Of a DNA stretch of 64,000 nt, positions 50,867 to 59,844 are shown piece by piece (the first letter of the stretch is position 1; each line of letters starts with the position of its first letter). The DNA comes from Novosphingobium sp. SG707. GTDB lineage: Bacteria > Pseudomonadota > Alphaproteobacteria > Sphingomonadales > Sphingomonadaceae. A model generated the notes under the pieces. It was given only the letters and a program-made list of their open reading frames with translations, ran no database searches and was not told the DNA's origin. The stretch spans positions 727,006 through 791,005 of the forward strand of contig NZ_JAAZQL010000001.1 in assembly GCF_012275515.1 (NCBI RefSeq), written 5' to 3'. Made by a program: the position numbers and the translations under genes.

Positions 50867-51790
50867 ATGCTGATCAAGCACGCTACGGGCTCGGTTTGCG
50901 CCAATGAGAGGCTGGATTACTGGAACGATCTGATCGCGGCGATGTTTCCGGGCATGACCGTCGATGGCGCGCGCGATATTGATGCCAGCTGGACCGGGTG
51001 CCGACTGGGCGATTTCGGGCTCAGTCTTGCGCTTTCGCAGCGTTCCTCGGTGCGGCGATGGGCGGGCAGCGCGCCGCAAAGCGTAGGGGAGCGCGGGCTG
51101 ATCCATTTCCAGTCACAGGGTTTCAGCGCCACCGAGCAATGCGGCCGCCATGCCGCGCTTTTCTCCGGCGATCTGACCTTTTGCGCGCCCGAAGAGCCCT
51201 ATGGCATCGAAATTTCCGACCGCAACGCAATGTTCGTGATCGATTTCCCATGGGAAGCCTTGCGCGAATTCGGCGCAAGGCCCGGCATGATCCTGCGGCA
51301 CAGGACGCCTTCTCTGGGGGTGCTGCGCGGTTTCATCGCCTCGATTTTCGCCCAGAGCTGGAGCGACACCCATACGCCTGCGGAAAGCGAGGCCTTGGGC
51401 GAAGTGTTGATGCGTCTGCTGGCCAATGCCATGCGGACGCGCGAAAGCAGGCCGGAGGCGGGGGCTGACCTGCGCGAAAGGGTGCTGGCTTTTGTAGAGG
51501 ACAATCTGGCCAATGGCGCGCTGCGCACCGGGTCCATCGCGCAAAGTCTGGGCGTACCCGCGCGCGAGGTGCAGATGGTCTTTGCCGAAATGGCGACAAC
51601 GGCCAGCGATTATATCAACACGCGCCGTCTGGCGCTGGCGGCAGACCGTTTGCGCAAGGGAACGCGCGGTGCTTCGCTCAGCGATCTGGCCTATGAGCTG
51701 GGCTTTTCCGATGCGGCCCATTTCAGCCGCCGTTTCCGCGAACGCTTTGGCGAAACGCCCAGTTTCTATGCCACCCGGTTCCGGGGATAG
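50867..51790 (+). CDS. AraC-family transcriptional regulator
   Basis: A 307-residue regulator with an AraC-binding-like N-terminal sensor domain (about residues 10-190) and a C-terminal double helix-turn-helix (about 205-305: AQSLGVPAREVQMVFAEM, then LAYELGFSDAAHFSRRFRERFGETPSFYATRFR). It lies 121 bases upstream of a TonB-receptor/dehydrogenase operon on the same strand, which is its probable target. The inducer would be the substrate of that operon or a product. A GGGGGGAG-like sequence precedes the ATG. Confidence 0.92.
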   Translation: MLIKHATGSVCANERLDYWNDLIAAMFPGMTVDGARDIDASWTGCRLGDFGLSLALSQRSSVRRWAGSAPQSVGERGLIHFQSQGFSATEQCGRHAALFSGDLTFCAPEEPYGIEISDRNAMFVIDFPWEALREFGARPGMILRHRTPSLGVLRGFIASIFAQSWSDTHTPAESEALGEVLMRLLANAMRTRESRPEAGADLRERVLAFVEDNLANGALRTGSIAQSLGVPAREVQMVFAEMATTASDYINTRRLALAADRLRKGTRGASLSDLAYELGFSDAAHFSRRFRERFGETPSFYATRFRG

Positions 51791-51862
51791 GGCGTCCCAT
51801 TTCCGTTCGTTCAAGCAAAGAGCGGCTGGGCGTTCAAGACAGTCAATGCTATAAGGGATAAC

Positions 51863-51908
51863 GTTTCCTCCATCAGGGCGGCCAAGCCGCCTGAACGGGA
51901 GAGGAAAC
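51863..51908 (+). promoter_or_regulatory. possible RBS-sequestering leader hairpin of the TonB-receptor operon
   Basis: GTTTCCTC (51863-51870) is complementary to GAGGAAAC (51901-51908), which contains the ribosome-binding site just before the ATG at 51912. Between them GGCGGC (51877-51882) and GCCGCC (51886-51891) pair with a three-base loop. Together they can fold into a stacked stem that hides the Shine-Dalgarno sequence. An operator palindrome is the alternative reading. Confidence 0.4.
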
Positions 51909-51911
51909 ATC

Positions 51912-54515
51912 ATGCGACACCATCTTTGCGTCAGCAGCGCCCTTGTGGCCGCGCTGGCCTCCGCCCCGGCCATGGCGCAGCAGGCCACTTCCGAGCCTGC
52001 CATCGGCGAAATCGTCGTTACCGCGCAGAAGCGTTCGGAAAATGTCCAGAACGTGCCGATTGCCATCAGCGCCTTCACCGCCTCGGCGCTCAAGGAGCGT
52101 TCGGTGACCTCGGTCTCATCGCTTTCGGCGCTGGCGCCCAATGTCAATCTGGATGGCGGCACGCCGTTTTCGGGGTCCTCGGCGGTGCTTTCGGCCACGA
52201 TCCGTGGGATCGGCTCGGATGATTTTGCCTTCAACATCGATCCGGGCGTCGGCATCTATCTCGACGGCGTCTATCTGGCGCGCACGGTGGGCGCCAATCA
52301 GGATCTGCCCGATGTAGAGCGGGTCGAGGTGCTGAAAGGGCCGCAAGGCACGCTGTTTGGCCGCAACACCATCGGCGGCGCCATCAGCATCGTCACTCAT
52401 GATCCCGGCAAGGAGTTCAAGGGCAGTTTCGATGCCACCACGGGCAGTTTCAACATGGTCAAACTGCGCGCCACGGTTGATATTCCGCTGACCGACAGCC
52501 TGTTTTCCTCGCTCACCGTATCGGGCATCAACCGTCAGGGCTTTTTGAAGCGCATTCCCTATCCCGACCAGCGCGCGGGCAATTCGGATTCCTATACCAA
52601 GTTTGCCAATGCCGATTATGCCAATGGTTCGCGCGAGGGTGGCGACAACAGTGTGAGCCTGCGCGGCAAGCTGAAGTGGGACAATGGCGGGGCGATCACC
52701 GCGACCCTGACCGGCGATTACACAAGGCAGGATAGCCCGGCGCAGGCAACCAAGCTGCTGGGCGTGTTCCCCGATGTGCCCGGCCCCTTTGCGGGGGCAA
52801 ACCATCTGCCCGGCACTGCTTTCGATCCCACATCGACCACGGGTTATCTGTTTGCCGGTCTCTATAATTTCTGCATCGCCAGCACGCCCGGTCAGATCGC
52901 CGCGCGCAATGCGCAGGCCCTGTGCGGCCCGCGCGGCACGCAGTATAACCCGCAATATCAACTGGCCGGCCTTGGCAGCGTCAATGTCGACGGCAATCCG
53001 CTCAATGACCGGCTGCCGTGGGATTCGCGCTTCCTGATCGCCAATCCCGATCTCAGCTATGCCAATGGCCCCAGCTTCACCAAGCTGACCGCATGGGGTC
53101 TGGGCGGCACGGTGCAGGCCGAGGTCAGCCCCAATCTGACCGTCAAATCCATCACCGCCTATCGCCAGACCAACTGGAAAGGCGGGGTGGATGCCGATGG
53201 CTCGCCGCTTTCCTTCCTCGAACTCAGCTTTACCCAGAACCAGTGGCAATTCAGCCAGGAACTGCAATTGCTGGGCCGGGCGTTCGACAAGAAATTGAAC
53301 TATGTGCTAGGCGCCTATTATTTCAAGGAAAAGGGCGATCTGCACGACTATGTGAACTTTGCCGAGGGTCTGCTGCAAGTGGACGGCCCCAACAAGTTCA
53401 ACACCGAGAACTGGGCGCTGTTTGGTCAGGTTGATTTCCGTCCCGGCGATCTGCTCGGTTTCACCGCCGGTGGCCGCTACACGCAGGAGCGCAAGCTGTT
53501 TGAGGGCGGGCAGCAGGATCTGAACGGCGGCAATTACAAGCTGTTCGGCTGCGCGGCGGGCGATGGCACAATCGCGCCCTATGGCAATTTCCCGCTGGCG
53601 CCTCCTGTGGCTGCGGGCGGACCGCCCTGTTATGCGGCGCTGTCCTATCCCAATCCCGCCAATCCGGTGCAGGTCTATGTGCCGGGCGTAAACCGCAAGA
53701 GCTTTTCCAATTTCTCGCCCAAGCTGGGGGTGCAATTGCATCCCTCGCGCGACATCATGGTCTATGGCTCATGGTCCAAGGGCTACAAGACCGGCGGCTG
53801 GACCACGCGCCTGACCAACCCGCAGGGCAATGTCGCGCCCGATTTCAACGAGGAAAAGGCCACCACCATCGAGGCGGGCATCAAATCCAGCCTGCTCGAC
53901 CGACACCTCCAAGTGAACATGGCTGCCTTCACCACCGCCTATAAGGGCGTGCAGCTCAATATCCAGATCGGCACCTCGCCCACCATCGCCAATGCGGGCG
54001 ATGCGCGGATCAAGGGGCTTGAGCTGGAAGTGGTGGCCGCTCCGGTCAGGGGGCTGACCATCAATGGCGCGGTGGGCTATATCGATGCGCATTACACTTC
54101 GTTGCTGCCCGCCGCGCTGGTCAATGCCAGCCCCATTCCGGGCATTCAGGCGGGCATCTATGTCGGCGCGCCTTTGCCCAAAACGGCGAACTGGAAGATC
54201 AATGTCTCGCCCCGCTATGAGATGAAGCTGGGCAATGGCGGCTCCTTCGTGGTGCTGGGCGACTGGACACACACCACCGAGGTGTGGAACGACATCGCCC
54301 GCGCCCTGCTGCTTCGTCGCCCCACCAATGACATGTTCAACGCCAGCCTGACCTACAACGCCCCCGATGCCAAATGGTCGCTCACGCTGGGCGGGACCAA
54401 TCTGACCGATACCCGCTATATCACCAGCGGCGGACTGAACATCGCGGCGGGCACGGCCTTTGGCACGTATAACCGGCCGCGCGAATGGTATCTGCGCTAT
54501 GGGATGAAGTTCTGA
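51912..54515 (+). CDS. TonB-dependent outer-membrane receptor
   Basis: An 867-residue TonB-dependent receptor. After a signal peptide (to about AMAQ, residue 24) comes a TonB-box-like segment (EIVVTAQKRSENVQNVPIAISAF), then the plug domain with RGIGSDDFAFNIDPGVGIYLDGVYLAR and EVLKGPQGTLFGRNTIGGAI, and a large 22-strand barrel ending GTYNRPREWYLRYGMKF with the typical terminal Phe. The plug sequence belongs to the broad sphingomonad group of receptors for organic compounds rather than the known siderophore types. Its stop overlaps the alcohol dehydrogenase start (TGATG), linking uptake to catabolism. Confidence 0.95.
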   Translation: MRHHLCVSSALVAALASAPAMAQQATSEPAIGEIVVTAQKRSENVQNVPIAISAFTASALKERSVTSVSSLSALAPNVNLDGGTPFSGSSAVLSATIRGIGSDDFAFNIDPGVGIYLDGVYLARTVGANQDLPDVERVEVLKGPQGTLFGRNTIGGAISIVTHDPGKEFKGSFDATTGSFNMVKLRATVDIPLTDSLFSSLTVSGINRQGFLKRIPYPDQRAGNSDSYTKFANADYANGSREGGDNSVSLRGKLKWDNGGAITATLTGDYTRQDSPAQATKLLGVFPDVPGPFAGANHLPGTAFDPTSTTGYLFAGLYNFCIASTPGQIAARNAQALCGPRGTQYNPQYQLAGLGSVNVDGNPLNDRLPWDSRFLIANPDLSYANGPSFTKLTAWGLGGTVQAEVSPNLTVKSITAYRQTNWKGGVDADGSPLSFLELSFTQNQWQFSQELQLLGRAFDKKLNYVLGAYYFKEKGDLHDYVNFAEGLLQVDGPNKFNTENWALFGQVDFRPGDLLGFTAGGRYTQERKLFEGGQQDLNGGNYKLFGCAAGDGTIAPYGNFPLAPPVAAGGPPCYAALSYPNPANPVQVYVPGVNRKSFSNFSPKLGVQLHPSRDIMVYGSWSKGYKTGGWTTRLTNPQGNVAPDFNEEKATTIEAGIKSSLLDRHLQVNMAAFTTAYKGVQLNIQIGTSPTIANAGDARIKGLELEVVAAPVRGLTINGAVGYIDAHYTSLLPAALVNASPIPGIQAGIYVGAPLPKTANWKINVSPRYEMKLGNGGSFVVLGDWTHTTEVWNDIARALLLRRPTNDMFNASLTYNAPDAKWSLTLGGTNLTDTRYITSGGLNIAAGTAFGTYNRPREWYLRYGMKF

Positions 54516-55606
54516 TGGGCACGCAAGCGACAGCCGCCGTTTCAAGAGTGGCGGGCGAGGCGCCCCGGCTGGAAAGCATCATCATCGACGACCCCCGCCC
54601 CGGCGAGGTTCTGGTCAGGCTGGTGGCCACCGGCGTTTGCCATACCGATATGGTGATGCGCGATGGCCATCTGCCGGTGCCCTTGCCGGTGGTGCTGGGG
54701 CATGAGGGCGCGGGCCATGTGGTGGCCGTGGGGGATGGGGTTTCCCATGTCGCGCCCGGCGATGCGGTGGTGCTCTCCTTTGCCAGTTGCGGGGCCTGCC
54801 CCTCCTGCGATCATGATGCGCCGGCCTATTGCCACGGCTTCTTTCCGCGCAATTTCCTGGCCATGCGCGAGGATGGCTCCACGGCAATCCACGATGGGCA
54901 GGGGCCGGTGCACAGCCACATCTTCGGCCAGTCCTCCTTCGCCACCCATGCCATTGCCCACGGGCGCAACGCGGTGAAAGTGGACAGCGATCTGCCGCTC
55001 GAACTGATGGGGCCGCTGGGCTGCGGTTTTCTGACCGGGGCGGGGGCGGTGCTCAACGCGCTGGATGTGCGGGCGGGGCAGAGCATTGCCGTGCTGGGCG
55101 CGGGGGCGGTGGGCATGGCCGCGATCATGGCGGCAAGGATTCGTGGCGCGGGGCGCATTATCGCAGTGGACAGATCGGCTCAGCGTGTGGCGCTGGCCCT
55201 CTCGCTGGGCGCGACACAGGGTGTGGTGGCCGATGGGCAAAGCCTTGCTGACCATGGGCTGACCGGTCTGGATCATGTGCTGGACACCACCGGACATGTG
55301 CCTTTGATTGAGGAAGCGATCATGGCGCTGGGGCCGCAGGGGCAGGCGGGCCTGCTGGCAGCCTTTGCGCCGGGGGCGCAGGTGAAGCTGGATGCGGCTT
55401 TTGTCATGAGCGGGGGGCGCGTGGTGCGCGGCATTGTCGAAGGCTCGGCCGATCCGCAAAACCTGATCCCGCAACTGATTGCTTATTGGCGCGAAGGACT
55501 TTTTCCGATCGAACGCCTTGTCCAGTTCTATCCCTTCGCCGATATCGCAAAGGCCATCGCGGCCGGTGAAAGCGGCGCGGTGATCAAACCGATTGTGAGA
55601 ATGTGA
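54515..55606 (+). CDS. zinc-dependent alcohol dehydrogenase (class III/aryl-alcohol type)
   Basis: A 363-residue medium-chain dehydrogenase. Catalytic-zinc residues are Cys and His in ATGVCHTDMVMRDG and GHEGAGHVV; structural-zinc cysteines lie in FASCGACPSCDHDAPAYC. The nucleotide-binding loop SIAVLGAGAVGMAAIMAARIRG is followed by VDRSAQR. This arrangement matches NAD-dependent aryl-, benzyl- or terpene-alcohol dehydrogenases. Its ATG overlaps the receptor gene stop, and the aldehyde dehydrogenase gene starts two bases after its own stop, so receptor, alcohol dehydrogenase and aldehyde dehydrogenase are co-expressed. Confidence 0.93.
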   Translation: MGTQATAAVSRVAGEAPRLESIIIDDPRPGEVLVRLVATGVCHTDMVMRDGHLPVPLPVVLGHEGAGHVVAVGDGVSHVAPGDAVVLSFASCGACPSCDHDAPAYCHGFFPRNFLAMREDGSTAIHDGQGPVHSHIFGQSSFATHAIAHGRNAVKVDSDLPLELMGPLGCGFLTGAGAVLNALDVRAGQSIAVLGAGAVGMAAIMAARIRGAGRIIAVDRSAQRVALALSLGATQGVVADGQSLADHGLTGLDHVLDTTGHVPLIEEAIMALGPQGQAGLLAAFAPGAQVKLDAAFVMSGGRVVRGIVEGSADPQNLIPQLIAYWREGLFPIERLVQFYPFADIAKAIAAGESGAVIKPIVRM

Positions 55607-55607
55607 T

Positions 55608-57017
55608 ATGGAACAAGCGTTTCGTCTGTTGATTGATGGCGCTCTGGTGGATGGAGCGGGAGAGATGCCGGTCATCAATCCTGCCACCGGGCGCGCCTTT
55701 GCAACCGTCCCGCGCGCGGATGCGGCGCAGTTGGACGCGGCGGTGGCGGCCGGGCGCGGTGCCTTTCCGGGCTGGGCTGCGCTTTCCTATGCCGAGCGCC
55801 GGGTCTTTCTCGAACGCTTTGCCGCCGGCGTGGAGGCGCGGTTTGAGGAATTGGCCCGCCTCATGACGATGGAGCAGGGCAAGCCGCTGGATCAGGCGCG
55901 GTTTGAAGTGGGCGGCACGATTGCCGGGCTGCGCTGGTTCGCGGCGCAGGAGATCGGCCCCCATGTCATCCGCGACACGCCAACCGAGCGTATCACCGAG
56001 CATCGCAGCCCGCTGGGCGTTGTGGCGGCGATCACGCCCTGGAATTTTCCGCTGATCCTGCTGGTGGTCAAACTGGCGCCCGCGCTGATCACCGGCAATG
56101 TGGTGATCGCCAAGCCCGCGCCGACCACCCCGCTCACCACGCTTCTGCTGGGCGAAGTGGCCGCCGACATCCTGCCGCCCGGTGTGTTCCAGACGCTGGT
56201 CGACGCCAATGATCTGGGCGGGGCGCTGACCAGCCATCCGGGCATTGCCCATGTCAGCTTCACCGGATCGACCGCCACGGGCAAGAAGGTGCTTTCCAGT
56301 ACAGCGGACACACTCAAGCGCTTCACGCTTGAACTGGGCGGTAATGATGCGGCGCTGGTGCTGGACGATGCCGATGTGGGCAAGGTGGCCCCCGCTATCT
56401 TCGGCGCGGCGATGGTCAATGCCGGGCAGGTGTGTCTGGCAGCCAAGCGCGTCTATGCCCCGCGCGCGATATATGATGAACTGTGCGATGCGCTCGGCGC
56501 TCTGGCGCGCGCGGCGGCGGTGGGCGACGGGCTGGATCAGGGCAGCCAGATCGGCCCGGTCCAGAATGCGGCGCAATATGCCAAGCTGATCGACTATCTG
56601 GCCGAGGCGCGTGAACAGGGCAAGATCGTGGCCGGAGGCGCCCCGCTGGAGCGGGAGGGCTATTTCATCGCCCCCACCATCGTGCGCGATCTGCCCGATG
56701 ACGCGCGGCTGGTGCGCGAGGAGCAGTTTGGGCCGGTGCTTCCTGTGCTGCCCTATGACGATCTGGGGCAGGCCATCGCGGCCATCAACGCCAGCGAATA
56801 TGGGCTGGGCGGCACGATCTGGACCGGCAATCCCGAACGCGGCGAACAGGTGGCGATGTTGATCGACAGCGGCACGGTCTGGGTCAACCGCCATCTCGAT
56901 CTGCCCTTTGATGTGGCCTTTGGCGGGGCCAAGCAATCGGGCCTTGGGCGGCAACAGGGCATCGAGGGATTGCAGGAATTCACCCAGGCCAAGATCATCA
57001 ACATCGCCAAGGGCTGA
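55608..57017 (+). CDS. aldehyde dehydrogenase (succinate-semialdehyde/aromatic-aldehyde type)
   Basis: A 469-residue aldehyde dehydrogenase. Catalytic residues Glu242 (LELGGND) and Cys276 (AGQVCLAAKR), the TPWNFPLILL cofactor motif, FTGSTATGKKV, EEQFGPVLPVLPY and GGAKQSGLGRQQG are all present. The pattern resembles semialdehyde/benzaldehyde-type enzymes. It would oxidise the aldehyde made by the alcohol dehydrogenase encoded immediately upstream to an acid. Confidence 0.94.
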   Translation: MEQAFRLLIDGALVDGAGEMPVINPATGRAFATVPRADAAQLDAAVAAGRGAFPGWAALSYAERRVFLERFAAGVEARFEELARLMTMEQGKPLDQARFEVGGTIAGLRWFAAQEIGPHVIRDTPTERITEHRSPLGVVAAITPWNFPLILLVVKLAPALITGNVVIAKPAPTTPLTTLLLGEVAADILPPGVFQTLVDANDLGGALTSHPGIAHVSFTGSTATGKKVLSSTADTLKRFTLELGGNDAALVLDDADVGKVAPAIFGAAMVNAGQVCLAAKRVYAPRAIYDELCDALGALARAAAVGDGLDQGSQIGPVQNAAQYAKLIDYLAEAREQGKIVAGGAPLEREGYFIAPTIVRDLPDDARLVREEQFGPVLPVLPYDDLGQAIAAINASEYGLGGTIWTGNPERGEQVAMLIDSGTVWVNRHLDLPFDVAFGGAKQSGLGRQQGIEGLQEFTQAKIINIAKG

Positions 57018-57055
57018 AACGGCCCCCAAATCCCGCTAAATTGAGAGGATCATCC

Positions 57056-57979
57056 ATGACAAAGCCCTATGTTCGGCCCGATGTCGCTGCCTTTCTTGAC
57101 GCCGGCCAGGAAAGCGGCGCTCCGCCGATCAACGAATTGCCGGTGCCCGAGGCGCGCGCGGCCATTCGCACCATGGGGCAGGCGCTGGATCTGCCCCCGG
57201 AACCGCTGGCGGTGGTGCGGGATCTGGCTTGCGGTTCGATCCCGCTGCGGCTTTACGATGCGCGCGAGACACGCGATCCCGGTCCGCTGATCCTGTTCTT
57301 TCACGGCGGCGGTTTCGTGTTTGGCGATCTCGACAGCCATGATTCCTTTTGCCGCTTTGTGGCGCAGCGCTGCGATCTGCCGGTGCTGGCGGTGGATTAT
57401 CGCCTTGCCCCGGAACATCCCTTTCCCGCTTTTGCGCAGGATGCCGAAGAGGTCGCCCGCTGGGCTGCCGCCGGGCCGCAAGCGCTGGGCTTCGCGCCGA
57501 CGGGCCTTGTGACCTGCGGCGACAGTGCGGGCGGGCATATGGCGATCCTGGTCGCCCAGCGTCTTGGGGCAAGGCCCGCCGATCGGCCGGTGCTGGCGCA
57601 ATGGGCGATTTATCCCTTTCTGGGCGCGGGTCATGACTGGGCGTCGGCCCGGGATTTTGGCGAGGGCTATATGCTGACCCGCGCCGCGATGGACTGGTTC
57701 GATGGGCTTTGCGGCAAGCCGGAAGGGGACGAGCGGTACAATCTGTTGCTGGGCCCCGTTCCGCCCACACCGCTGCTGATTCAGACGGCCGCGCTTGATC
57801 CGTTGCGCGATCCGGCGCGCCATTATGCGGACATGGCGCGGGCGGCGGGCGCCAAAGTGGTGCAGCTTGAGGCCGAGGGCATGATCCACGGCTATGTCAA
57901 CATGCGCGCCGCCTTGCCCTCCGCGCAGCAGGATGTGGAGAGCCTGCTTGCCGCCGGGCTGGCGCTCCTCTCCGTCTGA
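57056..57979 (+). CDS. alpha/beta-hydrolase, hormone-sensitive-lipase-type esterase
   Basis: A 307-residue HSL-family esterase. The oxyanion motif HGGGFVFGDLDSHD, the nucleophile elbow GDSAGGHMA (catalytic Ser) and the late ALDPLRD and GMIHGYVNM segments (catalytic Asp and His) are in the expected order. ATG at 57056 follows GAGAGGA. It lies 38 bases after the aldehyde dehydrogenase gene. An ester-cleaving step before or within the alcohol oxidation route would explain its place in the operon, but the substrate is not known. Confidence 0.93.
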   Translation: MTKPYVRPDVAAFLDAGQESGAPPINELPVPEARAAIRTMGQALDLPPEPLAVVRDLACGSIPLRLYDARETRDPGPLILFFHGGGFVFGDLDSHDSFCRFVAQRCDLPVLAVDYRLAPEHPFPAFAQDAEEVARWAAAGPQALGFAPTGLVTCGDSAGGHMAILVAQRLGARPADRPVLAQWAIYPFLGAGHDWASARDFGEGYMLTRAAMDWFDGLCGKPEGDERYNLLLGPVPPTPLLIQTAALDPLRDPARHYADMARAAGAKVVQLEAEGMIHGYVNMRAALPSAQQDVESLLAAGLALLSV

Positions 57980-57998
57980 ACGGTGAGGCGGGCGAGGT

Positions 57999-58841
57999 TC
58001 AATGTACCCGGCGCAGCTTGTCGGGATTGCGCGTCACATAGATCGCCCGGATGCGCCCATCCTCGACCAGCAGCGCGGTGGTCTGCAGCAAGCCATCGGG
58101 CTCGCGCGTGATGAGACCGGGCAGGCCGTTGATCGTGGCCACGCGCACAAGCTCTGAGGGAGCGCGGCGCAGCCGGGCCAGCGCCGCCTGTGCCCGCAGG
58201 AATTCGTCCGCGCCATGCAGGATGCGCGCGACCGCTGGCCGTTTCCCGCCGCCATCGGAATGGAACTGCACATCCTGCGCCAGAAGTGCGCTCAATTGCG
58301 CCATATCGCCATTTTGTGACGCTTCGAAAAAGGCGTTGGCTATGGCCTTGCCCTGATGGTGATTGACGGGAAAGCGCGGCCTTGCATCGCGCACATGGGT
58401 GCGGGCGCGCAGGACCAGTTGGCGGCAGGCCGCCTCCTTGCGATCAAGCACGAGGGCGACTTCCTCAAAGCTCTCGCCAAACACATCATGCAGCAGAAAG
58501 GCCGCCCGCTCCAGCGGCGACAGGCGCTCCAGAGCCAGCAGCAGGGGCAGGGTCACATCCTCGCACAGATCTTCCTCGACCGCCGGTTCGGGCAGCCACG
58601 GGCCGATATAGCTTTCACGCTGAACCCGGGCGGACTTGAGATGATCGAGACACAGCCGCGTAACGATCCGGCGCAGAAAGGCGGCGGGCACGCCGACCTG
58701 CGCATGATCCACGCCGCGCCAGCGCAGAAAGGCTTCCTGCACAATGTCCTCGGCATCGGCCATCGAGCCAAGCATCCGGTAGGCGACGCGCAGCAGACCC
58801 GTCCGCTGCGCGTCAAAGATCAGGCAGGCCGCCCGGTTCAT
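57999..58841 (-). CDS. ECF41-family RNA polymerase sigma factor
   Basis: A 280-residue ECF sigma factor with a fused C-terminal SnoaL-like regulatory domain, the ECF41 (SigJ-like) architecture. Sigma region 2 is MLGSMADAEDIVQEAFLRW, region 4 RLSPLERAAFLLHDVFGESFEEVALVLDRKEAACRQLVLRAR in parts. The linker signature YIGPWLPEP, the DGGGKRPA motif and the terminal NPDKL motif are those reported for ECF41, where the C-terminal domain replaces an anti-sigma factor. Its start overlaps the AhpD-like gene stop (ATGA). Confidence 0.95.
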   Translation of the reverse strand: MNRAACLIFDAQRTGLLRVAYRMLGSMADAEDIVQEAFLRWRGVDHAQVGVPAAFLRRIVTRLCLDHLKSARVQRESYIGPWLPEPAVEEDLCEDVTLPLLLALERLSPLERAAFLLHDVFGESFEEVALVLDRKEAACRQLVLRARTHVRDARPRFPVNHHQGKAIANAFFEASQNGDMAQLSALLAQDVQFHSDGGGKRPAVARILHGADEFLRAQAALARLRRAPSELVRVATINGLPGLITREPDGLLQTTALLVEDGRIRAIYVTRNPDKLRRVH

Positions 58842-59290
58842 TTCCAGCCCAGTTCCGGCGCATAGAAATTGAAGCCCACCGCCAGTCGGTTCCAGCCGTT
58901 GATGACATTGATGGCCAGCGTCAACTGCACCTGCTCGGCCGGGGTGAATTGGGCCGCCAGGGCATCATGCACGGCATCGGGCGCCCGGCTGGTGGCGATC
59001 TGGGTCATATGTTCGGTCCAATCCAACGCGGCGCGTTCGCGTGGGCTATAGCACGGGGCTTCGCGCCATACAGCCAGCAGATGGATGCGCTGCTCGCTCT
59101 CGCCTGCCTTGCGCGCGTCGAATGTATGCATGTTCAGGCAATTGGCGCAGCCGTTTATCTGCGAGGCGCGGATCTTCACCAGTTCCAGCAACGGCTTTTC
59201 CAGCCCGCATTCCGCCACCTTCTGCGAATAGGCATACCATGCCTTGAAGATGTCGGGCGAAGCATTGTGGAGATTGAGGCGGGGGGTCAT
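58838..59290 (-). CDS. AhpD/carboxymuconolactone-decarboxylase-family protein (ECF41 partner)
   Basis: A 150-residue AhpD-like protein with the CANCLNMH (CxxCxxxH) redox motif, and the LVKIRASQINGC and HMTQIATSRAPDA segments. Members are peroxidase-like or alkylhydroperoxidase-core enzymes. Carboxymuconolactone-decarboxylase-family genes are the usual partners and targets of ECF41 sigma factors, here translationally coupled to the sigma gene. The ATG at 59290 is chosen since it begins a normal family N-terminus (MTPRLNLHNASPDIFKAW); an in-frame ATG three codons upstream is possible. Confidence 0.9.
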   Translation of the reverse strand: MTPRLNLHNASPDIFKAWYAYSQKVAECGLEKPLLELVKIRASQINGCANCLNMHTFDARKAGESEQRIHLLAVWREAPCYSPRERAALDWTEHMTQIATSRAPDAVHDALAAQFTPAEQVQLTLAINVINGWNRLAVGFNFYAPELGWK

Positions 59291-59322
59291 GTAACACATC
59301 CTTTTGACAGAGATGCCCCTAT

Positions 59323-59349
59323 GACGAGCCGGAATGCCGCCCTGTGACA
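59323..59349 (-). promoter_or_regulatory. ECF41-type promoter of the AhpD-sigma operon
   Basis: On the minus strand TGTCACA (59349-59343) is followed by exactly 16 bases and then CGTC (59326-59323), 33 bases upstream of the AhpD-like start. TGTCACA and CGTC are the -35 and -10 elements reported for ECF41 sigma factors, so this operon is almost certainly autoregulated by its own sigma factor. Confidence 0.85.
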
Positions 59350-59446
59350 TGACCGGCAGATTTTTTCCAAAATGCCTCGCATAGGCCAACGTATGATTGT
59401 GCCGAACGGTGCTGACATTTGGGCTTGGGCGCGCTAAAGCCATGGG

Positions 59447-59776
59447 ATGATCCGCCAAGGCCTCTTCCTGCTGTGCATGCTGATCGCCAGTCTCACGACG
59501 GCATCGGTGACGCATGCGCAGGAGTTTGCGGGCAATGCGGTGATCGAATGCTCGGGCTATGTCCATAGCGCGGGCGATGCGGATCAAAGCGATGGCGATG
59601 CCGACAAGGCCGCCCCCCATCATCACAGGGCCTGTCATGGCAGCGGGGTTTTCCTTGCGGGCGGCGCCCATGGTTTTGCTTCGGCCTATCGTCTCGCCGC
59701 CGCCGTCGTGCCGCAGGCCGAGGCGGAATTGACCGGAAAGAGCATCGGTCCGGCTCTCCGCCCGCCCAGCATCTGA
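59447..59776 (+). CDS. small secreted His-containing protein preceding the RND efflux genes
   Basis: A 109-residue protein of unknown function. It has a signal peptide (MIRQGLFLLCMLIAS to THAQ) and a mature part rich in Asp and Ala with an APHHHRACHGSG cluster of three histidines plus a Cys-His pair, plausible ligands for a transition metal. It starts the plus-strand series ahead of the CzcCBA-type genes, 68 bases before the outer-membrane component. A metal-binding or sensing role is inferred from context; I recognise no named domain. Confidence 0.65.
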   Translation: MIRQGLFLLCMLIASLTTASVTHAQEFAGNAVIECSGYVHSAGDADQSDGDADKAAPHHHRACHGSGVFLAGGAHGFASAYRLAAAVVPQAEAELTGKSIGPALRPPSI

Positions 59777-59844
59777 TCGGGATTGCGAGGGGACAGGCGC
59801 ATGTGACGCACGTCCCTTGTCATCATCTCGACAGGATTTTCATC

